From an uncultured Oscillospiraceae bacterium (GTDB lineage Bacteria > Bacillota_A > Clostridia > Oscillospirales > Oscillospiraceae), in the NCBI GenBank assembly GCA_910579155.1, contig CAJTTS010000116.1:1-9405 (forward strand): 9,405 bases of DNA. The letters run 5' to 3'. Positions 1 through 6,136 of the stretch are shown piece after piece. The notes under the pieces are model-generated. The model was not told where the DNA came from. It searched no databases and saw nothing but the letters and a program-made list of their open reading frames with translations. The translations under genes and the position numbers were made by a program. The first letter of the stretch is position 1. Each line of letters starts with the position of its first letter.

Positions 1-1485
1 GATTACCGCTACACCTGGACCCCGGACTACCGCCTGACCTGGATTGCGTCTGATGGCACAGTCCTTTTCGACACGCTGGATTCCGCAGAAAATATGGAAA
101 ACCACGGAGATCGCATTGAGGTCCGGGAAGCATTTGCGAAAGGTGAAAGCAGCAGCATCCGTTACTCCACCACACTCACAGAGCGGACGCTCTACTATGC
201 CAGGGCATTGAATAACGGAACTGTGCTGCGCATCTCCATCCGGCAGGTGACGGTATTGGCGCTGGTTCTGGTTATGCTCCAGCCTATTCTGCTGGTAGCG
301 ATTCTTGCAGTCATTCTCTCTGCTGTCCTTGCAAATTGGATGTCCAAGAAAATCGTCCAGCCCCTTAATTCACTGGACCTGGATCATCCGCTGGAGAATA
401 ACGCCTACGAAGAATTAGCGCCCCTTCTCAGCCGCATCCATCAGCAGCGTCAGCAGATTGCCGCACAACTTCACAGCTTGAAAAAGCAGACAGATGAATT
501 TGCACAAGTGACCAGTCACATGAAAGAGGGTCTGGTTCTTCTTGACAATGCAGGAAAAATTCTAAGCATCAATCCAGCGGCACAGCAAGTTTTTGGAGTG
601 GAAACATCCTGCAATGGACAGGATTTTCTGACCATAGATCGAAGCCGTGATCTGCATTTCGCCATACAAACAGCAGTATCCGAAGGACACAGTGAGGTTA
701 GGTCGGAGCGAAACGGGCGGGAGTTTCAATTTGACATCAGCCGGATCGAATCGGAGGAGGCCTTTGTTGGAACGGTGCTGTTGGCCTTTGATGTGACGGA
801 ACAGGCATTTGCGGAGCGGAATCGCCGGGAATTTACCGCAAACGTATCCCATGAGCTGAAAACGCCGCTGCAATCCATCCTGGGCAGTGCGGAACTGTTA
901 AAAAGCGGGATGGTCAAACAAGACGATATTCCCCATTTTTCCGGCCTTATCCACACAGAAGCCGCACGGCTGGTAACATTGGTAGAGGATATTATTCACC
1001 TCTCTCAACTTGACGAAGGCATGGTTTTACCCCAGGAGAGCGTGGGCCTCTTTGAAGTAGCAAAAAATGTGACAGACACCCTTAGCGATACTGCCGCGCA
1101 GAAGTGTGTTAATGTCTTGGTTTCAGGTGAGAATATCTGCATAAATGGTGTGCGCAGTTTTTTATATGAAATGATCTTTAACCTCTGTGATAATGCCATT
1201 AAGTACAATGTTGAGGGCGGAACTGTAAAGATCGTTGTCTCTAACAATGTAAAAGGTGCATCAATTACAGTAAAAGACACCGGAATTGGTATCCCGCCGG
1301 AGTACCAGTCCAGGGTGTTTGAACGGTTCTTCCGAGTGGACAAGAGCCGCTCAAAAGCGTCCGGCGGAACCGGGCTAGGTCTTTCGATTGTTAAACATAT
1401 TGCACAATATCACAACGCAACAATCAACCTATGCAGTCAGGTTGGGGAAGGAACTACAATTACTATTGTATTTCCCCCAACTTGA
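1..1485 (+). CDS. PhoR/VanS-type membrane sensor histidine kinase, 5' end outside window
   Basis: The reading frame is open from base 1 to the TGA at 1483-1485, so the true start lies upstream and 494 codons are visible (numbered here from base 1). Domains in order: an extracytoplasmic sensor segment (about 1-80), a long hydrophobic helix (about 83-111), a HAMP-like linker with a coiled stretch rich in Gln and His (about 113-165), and a PAS-like domain (about 169-270). Then comes a HisKA dimerisation domain with NVSHELKTP, the phospho-acceptor His being residue 284 (bases 850-852), and an HATPase_c domain with N box NLCDNAIKYN, G1 DTGIG, F box FERFFRVD and G2 GGTGLGLSIVKH. All catalytic boxes are intact, so it should autophosphorylate and pass phosphate to a response regulator, presumably encoded just upstream outside the window. 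The ligand cannot be told from sequence. Its GC content is lower than that of the genes right of 3300, which fits an acquired gene but does not prove it. An internal ATG at 94 is not a plausible start because the sensor domain continues upstream of it. Confidence 0.93.
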   Translation, partial: DYRYTWTPDYRLTWIASDGTVLFDTLDSAENMENHGDRIEVREAFAKGESSSIRYSTTLTERTLYYARALNNGTVLRISIRQVTVLALVLVMLQPILLVAILAVILSAVLANWMSKKIVQPLNSLDLDHPLENNAYEELAPLLSRIHQQRQQIAAQLHSLKKQTDEFAQVTSHMKEGLVLLDNAGKILSINPAAQQVFGVETSCNGQDFLTIDRSRDLHFAIQTAVSEGHSEVRSERNGREFQFDISRIESEEAFVGTVLLAFDVTEQAFAERNRREFTANVSHELKTPLQSILGSAELLKSGMVKQDDIPHFSGLIHTEAARLVTLVEDIIHLSQLDEGMVLPQESVGLFEVAKNVTDTLSDTAAQKCVNVLVSGENICINGVRSFLYEMIFNLCDNAIKYNVEGGTVKIVVSNNVKGASITVKDTGIGIPPEYQSRVFERFFRVDKSRSKASGGTGLGLSIVKHIAQYHNATINLCSQVGEGTTITIVFPPT

Positions 1486-1505
1486 AAAACAACCGTTCAA
1501 GTGTG

Positions 1506-1546
1506 GCCAGCAGAGGTAAGATTGTTCTTGTCCTGCTGGCTTATTT
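1506..1546. terminator. Intrinsic terminator between converging genes
   Basis: Arms GCCAGCAG (1506-1513) and CTGCTGGC (1533-1540) pair perfectly. The interior extends the helix with GGTAAG/CTTGTC (two G-U pairs and one bulged A) around loop ATTGTT. On the + strand the stem is followed by TTATTTAAT, so it can end transcription of the histidine kinase, whose stop codon is 20 bases upstream. It also lies just beyond the stop of the minus-strand gene remnant, so it may serve both directions. Confidence 0.6.
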
Positions 1547-1703
1547 AATGATCTTCATTATTTCCCTCTTGAAGCCCAAGTAACTGTTCTGCAAGAAAGT
1601 CCAGCATATTAAGCAACACCATTTGATTAGCACGACTGCAAGCCCTAAACTTTCCAAGGAAACGGTTGATTTCTTCCTCATTTTCGTCTGGCTCTACATT
1701 GAA
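1545..1703 (-). pseudogene. C-terminal remnant of a minus-strand protein, possibly an Xre/Orf9-like element regulator
   Basis: On the minus strand a frame ending in TAA (1547-1545) reads as a plausible soluble C-terminus of 52 residues back to about 1703. It has an acidic opening (VEPDENEEEINRFLGKF), then a Leu-rich amphipathic helix (NQMVLLNMLDFLAEQLLGL) and a polar tail. No start codon or promoter precedes it. Upstream (higher coordinates) the same frame runs antisense into the integrase, where the product loses protein-like character. Base composition also changes there, from AT-richer to GC-rich. I read this as the 3' end of a gene whose 5' part was deleted. Position and orientation match Orf9 of Tn916, an Xre-type regulator transcribed against its neighbours between cargo and the xis-int end. 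The match is by layout and helical character only; no HTH is left to recognise. Confidence 0.5.
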
Positions 1704-2901
1704 CAGGTTACTACCAGGCCAAGGACAAAAGCTGGGTGTTTCAGTACAGTGTGGACGGCAAGCGAAAGACGAAACGCTTTCGCCGCAAGGCCGATGCTAA
1801 AGCGTTCATGGCGGCACTGACTGTGGGCCAGACTGAGATCAGCGTTGAGCAGCCTCTTGCCGCTGGGCCGCAGAAGGCCGCGCCGATTACGGTGGGGGAG
1901 TGGATGGACCGCTGGTTGGAGAAATACGCCAAGCCCACGGTGAAGCTGTCCACCTATTGCAGCGACGAACAGCTCATCCGGAGTCACGTCAAGCCCCAGA
2001 TCGGCGGCCGCTATCTGAGCACTATGACTGGCGAGGATCTGCAGGACTTTTTCAATGAGCGGAGGGCCCAGGGGAACCTGAAGCGAAAGGGCGGCCTTTC
2101 CACCAAAACGCTGACGAACCTGCGCAATATGCTGCACCTGGCGTTCGGGCAGGCGGTGAAAAACAAGCTGCTGACGGAAAACCTGGTGGAAGGGGTGCGT
2201 CTCCCGAAAGCGGAAAAGCATGAGATGCGGGTACTGGACCGGGAGGAACAGACCCGTCTCATCCTGCCGCGCGGAGGGCCCCGGAGCCCGCCGCCTTCGG
2301 CATCATTTTCGATTTGTTCACCGGCCTGCGGATGGGGGAGCTCTGCGGCCTGCGCTGGGAAAACGTGGACATGGAGGGCCGCTCCTTCAAGGTCTGCGAG
2401 ACCAGGAACCGCCTGCGCAACTTTGATGACTCCGTGGAGACCTCCACCAGCGTGGAGACGGTGAAGTCTACCAAAACGGACAACTCCCGCCGGACGGTAT
2501 TCATTATGGATGGGCTGTACCAGGATTTTTTGGACTACCAAGCCATTCAGATGTCCATACAAAAGCAAAATCCGGGCTACAACCCGGATGGTTACGTGTT
2601 CCGCCAGGAGAACGGCGACCCATACGAGCCGCGGACCTACCAGGACCTGTTCAAGCGCTGCGTCCGGCAGGCCGGCATCCCGGACGCTAACTTCCACTCG
2701 TTAAGACACACTTTTGCTACGAGGGCGCTGGAGCAAGGGATAGACGTGGTGACCCTCTCCCGGCTTCTGGGGCACGCCACCCCGTCGGTCACGCTGGACA
2801 AGTATGGCCACGCCCTTAACGACCACAAGCGGGCCAGCGTGGAGAAGCTGGGCTGCGTTTACAGCGCGGGCCGGGGGATTCGCCGGGGGCAGGAGCGGTA
2901 A
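1703..2901 (+). pseudogene. int: Tyrosine recombinase (Tn916-type integrase), 5'-truncated and frameshifted
   Basis: Two overlapping frames together make one phage/ICE integrase of about 398 residues. The first frame follows an in-frame TGA (1700-1702) and begins GYYQAKDKSWVFQYSVDGKRK, an N-terminal arm-binding-like domain that has lost its first residues and its ATG. It continues through the SAM-like core-binding domain (TVGEWMDRWLEKY, about 1890-2220). At about 2266 the frame must slip by one base: IL from the first frame joins AARRAPEPAAFGIIFDLFTG in the next, as if one G were missing from CTG(G)CC. The second frame carries the catalytic domain: Arg of TGLRMGEL (2329-2331), a likely Lys in KTDNSRR, HSLR (His 2695-2697), LLGH, and the Tyr nucleophile in DKYGH (2803-2805). 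All catalytic residues survive, but as read the protein cannot be made whole. GTG 1736 is a possible internal start with AAGGA ten bases upstream. It sits between a deletion scar and two tRNA genes. The frameshift could instead be an assembly error. Confidence 0.9.
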
Positions 2902-2931
2902 CTTTTTTGGAGGTTTCGGTTTTACGAAAGA

Positions 2932-2964
2932 GGGGAGGAGCGGCGGCTCCTCCCCAACTTTTTT
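2932..2964 (+). terminator. Strong intrinsic terminator after the integrase
   Basis: A perfect 10-bp stem, GGGGAGGAGC (2932-2941) with GCTCCTCCCC (2946-2955), and a GGCG tetraloop are followed by AAC and six T residues (2959-2964). It lies 30 bases after the integrase stop codon and points the same way. Confidence 0.9.
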
Positions 2965-2985
2965 GACGCATACCTCCGAGCGCCT

Positions 2986-3036
2986 GCATCAGCGGCAAAA
3001 AGGGAATTATAAAAATAAGCATCAGATAAGCATCAC
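2986..3036. repeat. Helically phased GCATCA direct repeats next to the integrase
   Basis: GCATCAG occurs at 2986-2992 and 3019-3025, and GCATCAC at 3030-3036. The spacings are 33 and 11 bases, multiples of one helical turn. The last two copies belong to a longer 10-bp tandem repeat, ATAAGCATCA, at 3015-3024 and 3026-3035. Lying between an integrase gene and the presumed element end, they resemble arm-type sites for an integrase N-terminal domain or for an excisionase. That role is inferred from placement only. Confidence 0.45.
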
Positions 3037-3064
3037 AAAAAATCGACCCGAACTTTTTCAAAGG

Positions 3065-3099
3065 AAAAACCGTTGATTTCTCGCGAAATCAACGGTTTT
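3065..3099 (-). terminator. Terminator of the tRNA operon
   Basis: Arms 3066-3080 and 3085-3099 are perfectly complementary over 15 bp (core CCGTTGATTTC / GAAATCAACGG) around a TCGC loop. Read on the minus strand, the stem starts two bases beyond the CCA end of tRNA-fMet and runs into a five-T tract (3069-3065). It is nearly symmetric, with TTTT also on the + strand, so it could stop readthrough from the integrase side too. Confidence 0.9.
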
Positions 3100-3100
3100 A

Positions 3101-3177
3101 TGGTTGCGGGGGCCGGATTTGAACCGACGACCTTCGGGTTATGAGCCCGATGAGCTACCAGACTGCTCCACCCCGCG
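3101..3177 (-). tRNA. tRNA-Met (CAU), initiator type
   Basis: The 77-nt minus-strand cloverleaf includes an encoded CCA (3103-3101). The acceptor stem CGCGGGG/CCCCGCA leaves the first base pair as C-A, and the anticodon stem carries GGG/CCC around the CTCATAA loop with anticodon CAT. The C1-A72 mismatch and the three G-C pairs are the marks of bacterial initiator tRNA, used to start translation with formyl-methionine. The T arm GTCGGTTCAAATCCGGC is standard. It lies nine bases downstream of tRNA-Leu on the same transcript. Confidence 0.97.
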
Positions 3178-3186
3178 ATATAAAAT

Positions 3187-3273
3187 TGGTGCCGGAGACC
3201 GGGGTCGAACCGGCACGGGATCACTCCCACGGGATTTTAAGTCCCGGGCGTCTACCAATTCCGCCACTCCGGC
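3187..3273 (-). tRNA. tRNA-Leu (UAA)
   Basis: The 87-nt minus-strand class II tRNA has acceptor stem GCCGGAG/CTCCGGC with encoded CCA (3189-3187). The D arm is TGGCGGAATTGGTAGACGC, the anticodon loop CTTAAAA gives anticodon TAA, and the long variable arm GTGGGAGTGATCCCGT is typical of Leu tRNAs. It reads UUA and UUG codons. It is the first gene of the small tRNA operon and starts about 18-25 bases after the predicted transcription start. Confidence 0.97.
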
Positions 3274-3297
3274 TTACCGGATTTTGAAAGCTAGATA

Positions 3298-3326
3298 ATG
3301 ATAGCACGTTTTTCCGTCTGTGTCAA
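3298..3326 (-). promoter_or_regulatory. Sigma-A promoter of the tRNA operon
   Basis: Read on the minus strand, a perfect -35 TTGACA (3326-3321) is separated by exactly 17 bases from -10 TATCAT (3303-3298, five of six consensus bases). It precedes tRNA-Leu by about 25 bases and there is no other gene to serve on that strand. A strong constitutive promoter is expected for stable RNA. Confidence 0.9.
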
Positions 3327-3375
3327 CCCCTATTTTCTTGGGTGAGAGGTTCTTTTTTTGTCGAGCAGACAATAC

Positions 3376-3406
3376 TTGACGGCAAGCCGAAAATGTGCCA
3401 AACTAT
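3376..3406 (+). promoter_or_regulatory. Possible promoter of the Gre factor gene
   Basis: A good -35 TTGACG (3376-3381) lies ahead of AACTAT (3401-3406), a weak -10 at a long 19-base spacing. CAAACT at 17 bases is poorer still. The site lies about 20 bases upstream of the ribosome binding site and is divergent from the tRNA promoter. The -35 is convincing but the -10 is not. Confidence 0.35.
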
Positions 3407-3428
3407 TAATAATAAGGAGGCGTTTCCC

Positions 3429-3932
3429 ATGCACAACGAGTTGACCCGGAAGGATATCGAGCTGATGCGCCAGGAGCTGGAGTACCGCCGGACTGTGCTG
3501 CGTCCCAAGCTCATCGAGGACGTGCAGACTGCCCGTGGCTTCGGCGACCTGAGCGAGAACTTTGAATACAAGGCGGCGAAGCGGGACAAAAACCGCAACG
3601 ACAGCCGCTGCCGTTACCTGGAGAACATGATTAAAACGGCGGTGGTCATCTCGGATAAATCCAAGGAGGGCGCCGTGGGCCTGTATGACAAGGTGACCTT
3701 CTATGTGGAAGAGGACGATGAGACCGTCACCTGTCAAATTGTTACCACAATGCGCCAGAATGCGCTGAAAAATCTCATCAGCAAGGAGTCTCCCGTGGGC
3801 CGGGCGGTGCTGGGCAAGAAGGTGGGCGACCGGGTCACGGTGCAGGTCAACGACAGCTATAGCTACGACATCGTGATCCGGGCCATCGAGCCGGGAGAGG
3901 ACACCGGTGAGGCCCCATTAGTAAGCTTCTGA
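3429..3932 (+). CDS. greA: GreA/GreB family transcription elongation factor
   Basis: This 167-residue protein starts at ATG 3429, chosen because AAGGAGG (3414-3420) sits eight bases upstream; the open frame extends back to 3342 without another ribosome binding site. Gre factors enter the RNA polymerase secondary channel and stimulate cleavage of backtracked transcripts. The N-terminal half is the antiparallel coiled coil (about 1-80). Its tip motif GDLSENFEYKAAK holds the conserved Asp and Glu that position the catalytic metal in GreA (GDLKEN-type in E. coli). The rest is the FKBP-like domain, with DKVTFYVEEDDE and SPVGRAVLGKKVGDRVTV. The length matches the family (about 158-165). The C-terminal extension GEDTGEAPLVSF differs from canonical GreA, so this may be a second Gre paralogue rather than the main GreA. 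It starts divergently from the tRNA operon; 66 bases separate it from the next gene on the same strand. Confidence 0.93.
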   Translation: MHNELTRKDIELMRQELEYRRTVLRPKLIEDVQTARGFGDLSENFEYKAAKRDKNRNDSRCRYLENMIKTAVVISDKSKEGAVGLYDKVTFYVEEDDETVTCQIVTTMRQNALKNLISKESPVGRAVLGKKVGDRVTVQVNDSYSYDIVIRAIEPGEDTGEAPLVSF

Positions 3933-3951
3933 ATTCAGGACCGGCCGGGCC

Positions 3952-3977
3952 GGATGTCTCATCCCCGCGTGTTTTTT
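3952..3977 (+). terminator. Weak terminator or attenuator between the Gre gene and the DUF1576 gene
   Basis: A short stem GGATG (3952-3956) / CATCC (3960-3964) with a TCT loop is followed, eight bases later, by six T residues (3972-3977). The stem is only 5 bp and the spacing is poor, so at most it would reduce readthrough into the membrane protein gene. Confidence 0.25.
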
Positions 3978-3998
3978 ACAAGAAGGAGATGGACCGAT

Positions 3999-5444
3999 AT
4001 GAGGCGAACCACCCCCCGCTATGCCAACCTGCTGCCCGCCTCCGCCCTGTTTGGACTGGCGCTGGTGGTTTTCGGGCTGTTTCAGGGAGCTTTGGCTGAG
4101 ACCTTATCGGGTCTTTACACCATTTTTACTGTGGAGGACGTGCTCATTACCGACTACATCGCTGTGGCAGGGATAGGGGCGGCCTTTGCCAACGCGGGAT
4201 TGGTCGCGCTGGTGAGCACGGCCATCCTCTGGTGGTGGGACGAATCCCCCAACGGCGCTACAATGGTAACCATCGGGCTGATGTCCGGCTTCTCCCTGTT
4301 CGGAAAGAACCTGGTGAACATGTGGCCCTGCTTCTTTGGGACCGTGCTCTACGCCCTGGTGAAGCGGGAGGGCTTTGCCAAGCATGTCAACCTGGCCCTG
4401 CGGGGCACCGCCTTGTCGCCCATGGTGAGCTTTATGGCGGTGAATTTCAGCCCCTGGCTGGGGGTCCTAGTGGGGCTGCTGGTGGGGTTTCTGCTGCCCC
4501 CTGTGGCGGAGCACGCCCACCGGGTACAGAACGGCATGAATCTGTACAGCGTGGGCTTCTCTTGCGGCCTGCTGGCCATGATGATGGTGCCAGCCTTCAA
4601 GGCTTTCGGCCTAAACCCGGTGTCCGCCCACTATTGGTCTACCGGCAACAATTTCCGGCTGGGGCTGGCGCTGACAGTGCTCTGCCTGACGCTCATCGTC
4701 GTCGGCGTAATCCAGGAACCCAAGCGGGTGTTCGCCAAATATTGGGCCTTGCTGCGTACCTCCGGGCGGGTGCCCAGCGACTATGTGCGCGCCTTCACCA
4801 CCGGTCCATTGCTGGTAAACATGGGGGTGAACGGCCTGATTGGCACCGGTTATATCTTGCTCACCGGCGGCGATCTGAACGGCGCCACCATTGGAGCGAT
4901 TTTCGCCATCATCGGCTTTTCCGGCTACGGCAAGCACGCCTTCAACATCGTTCCTGTGATGGCGGGGGTACTGTTGGGCAGTCTGACCAACCATGTGGAC
5001 CCAAACAGCAGCTCTCTCCAACTGGCGGGGCTGTTCGGCACCACCCTGGCCCCCTTTGCGGGGGTGTTCGGCTGGCCCTTCGGGGTGCTGGCGGGGCTGC
5101 TGCACTCGTCGGTGGTGCTCCAGGCGGGTCTGCCACTGGAGGGAATGAACCTGTACAACAACGGGTTTTCCGGGGGCCTGGTTGCCATCGTGCTCTATCC
5201 TATTCTCACCTCCCTGGTAAAGAGCCGCCGGCCTGTGTTGATGGAAGAGGATTTGTTCGCCATGTTCGTCTCGGACGCCCCGCAACGACCGGAGGAGCTG
5301 CCCGGTAAGGAGCGGCGGCTTGGGAAGGACAGGCGGTCGGGAAATGAGCGGCGGGCAAAAAAACAGGAGCGAGGCGGCGGGGAGCGCCGGTCCGGCAAGG
5401 ACAGGCGGACCGCAGAGGACAGGCGGACCGGCAAAGGAAAATAG
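3999..5444 (+). CDS. DUF1576 family polytopic membrane protein with Arg-rich C-terminal tail
   Basis: The protein has 481 residues, starting at ATG 3999, which follows AGAAGGAGA (3981-3989) by nine bases; an upstream in-frame ATG at 3954 has no ribosome binding site. About 10-12 hydrophobic segments fill residues 10-425. The opening (VLITDYIAVAGIGAAFANAGL) and the conserved Gly/Asn-rich blocks are those I associate with DUF1576, a family of unknown function common in Firmicutes. The core is internally duplicated: NGAT...GFSLFGKNLVN (about 85-105) matches NGAT...GFSGYGKHAFN (about 295-315). GMNLYSVGFSCGLLA (179 on) likewise matches GMNLYNNGFSGGLVA (382 on). Such inverted or tandem halves are typical of channels and transporters, so a transport role is plausible, substrate unknown. 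Residues from about 434 form a soluble tail of repeated (D/E)RR units. It lies 66 bases behind the Gre factor gene and is probably at least partly co-transcribed with it. Confidence 0.85.
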   Translation: MRRTTPRYANLLPASALFGLALVVFGLFQGALAETLSGLYTIFTVEDVLITDYIAVAGIGAAFANAGLVALVSTAILWWWDESPNGATMVTIGLMSGFSLFGKNLVNMWPCFFGTVLYALVKREGFAKHVNLALRGTALSPMVSFMAVNFSPWLGVLVGLLVGFLLPPVAEHAHRVQNGMNLYSVGFSCGLLAMMMVPAFKAFGLNPVSAHYWSTGNNFRLGLALTVLCLTLIVVGVIQEPKRVFAKYWALLRTSGRVPSDYVRAFTTGPLLVNMGVNGLIGTGYILLTGGDLNGATIGAIFAIIGFSGYGKHAFNIVPVMAGVLLGSLTNHVDPNSSSLQLAGLFGTTLAPFAGVFGWPFGVLAGLLHSSVVLQAGLPLEGMNLYNNGFSGGLVAIVLYPILTSLVKSRRPVLMEEDLFAMFVSDAPQRPEELPGKERRLGKDRRSGNERRAKKQERGGGERRSGKDRRTAEDRRTGKGK

Positions 5445-5447
5445 GAG

Positions 5448-5476
5448 AAAGCCCCGGTCGGTTGGCCGGGGCTTTT
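5448..5476. terminator. Bidirectional terminator between the DUF1576 gene and the CHR operon
   Basis: GCCCCGG (5451-5457) pairs with CCGGGGC (5466-5472), extended by AAA/TTT, with an eight-base loop. TTTT follows on the + strand, four bases past the DUF1576 stop. Read on the minus strand the same stem is followed by TTTCTCCTATTTT, so it probably also ends the nadE-chr operon, which stops at 5528. Confidence 0.8.
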
Positions 5477-5527
5477 ACATTTGGGCATGATCTGTGGCTG
5501 CACGGCGCAACACTGGAACTCCCAAAT

Positions 5528-6136
5528 TTACATTTGAAATATGACCCCCACCAGTGCCGCCAGCCCGATAAAACAGATGGGGTGCAGCTTTTTCAGCGGA
5601 CTGTACCGCACTAATACGAAAATGACAACAGCCAGTATGATGGCAGGCCAGTAAAACAGCTCGTAGCTGATGACCCCCTCTCCTGGGGCGGTGTCGATAT
5701 ACACCTTATGGAACATCAGCGCAATTTTTGCCACTTGCAGCAGGGCGGCGGTAATCAGAGCCACCGACGCCGCCCGCAGGCCGTAAAATACTGCGTCCAC
5801 CGCCTTGGACTGGCGGAACTTCTGGAGAAATTCAGCGATGATGAGGATGATGACGATGGAGGGGAAGACGAGTCCCAAGGTGGCGATGACGCCCCCCGGC
5901 ACTCCGGCGGTATGGAAGCCCACATAGGTGGCCATATTCACCCCCATGGGGCCGGGGGTGGACTCGGAGATGGCGATCATGTTGGCCAGATCGCCGGGGG
6001 CAAACCAGCCCGTGCGCTCCCCCAGGTCGGTGAGGAAGGGGATGGTGGCCAGGCCGCCTCCCACGGAGAACAGCCCCACCCGGCAGAACTCGAGGAACAA
6101 CCTGATAAGGAGCATGAAATCCACCGTGAAAGGCAT
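5528..6136 (-). CDS. CHR-family transporter subunit 2 (short chromate transporter-like protein)
   Basis: The 202-residue minus-strand protein starts at ATG 6136-6134, preceded by GGGAGGG; the frame is open far upstream but that part is antisense shadow of the previous gene. The start overlaps the stop of the upstream CHR gene by one base (TAATG), so the two are very likely translationally coupled. The family signature is visible: VGGGLATIP (residues 25-33) and STPGP (59-63), followed by several membrane helices. One-domain CHR proteins of about 200 residues work as heterodimeric pairs, each supplying half of the membrane fold; characterised members export chromate, but many have no known substrate. 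Here the pair sits at the end of a NAD synthetase operon, so chromate resistance is a family label rather than a demonstrated role. Confidence 0.9.
   Translation of the reverse strand: MPFTVDFMLLIRLFLEFCRVGLFSVGGGLATIPFLTDLGERTGWFAPGDLANMIAISESTPGPMGVNMATYVGFHTAGVPGGVIATLGLVFPSIVIILIIAEFLQKFRQSKAVDAVFYGLRAASVALITAALLQVAKIALMFHKVYIDTAPGEGVISYELFYWPAIILAVVIFVLVRYSPLKKLHPICFIGLAALVGVIFQM

Noticed and set aside
1694..2221. 175-codon minus-strand frame over the integrase N-terminal half
   Set aside because: It mirrors the integrase coding frame and shows no motif. The genuine minus-strand remnant is in a different frame and ends at 1545.
3033..3298. Short open frames on both strands over the tRNA genes
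   Set aside because: They are translations of tRNA sequence, a well-known false gene class (for example GDRGRTGTGSLPRDFKSRAS).
3327..3370. Terminator ahead of the Gre gene (ACCC...GGGT followed by a T run)
   Set aside because: The stem is only four pairs with a ten-base loop, and the T run is ten bases further on; no rightward transcript is known to need stopping there.
4232..5308. 358-codon + strand frame inside the DUF1576 gene
   Set aside because: It is an out-of-frame shadow with Arg/Gly/Pro/His-rich, non-membrane composition; the overlapping frame has clear helices and conserved repeats.
5315..5440. Possible CRISPR-like or tandem DNA repeat (ACAGGCGG copies)
   Set aside because: Copies are short, irregularly spaced and in frame with an Arg-rich protein tail; no uniform repeats or spacers.
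5476..5532. Inverted copies of TACATTTGGG flanking the gap after the DUF1576 gene
   Set aside because: Nine of ten bases match across a 35-base loop in AT-rich sequence. The established stem at 5448-5476 explains termination, so this is probably chance.
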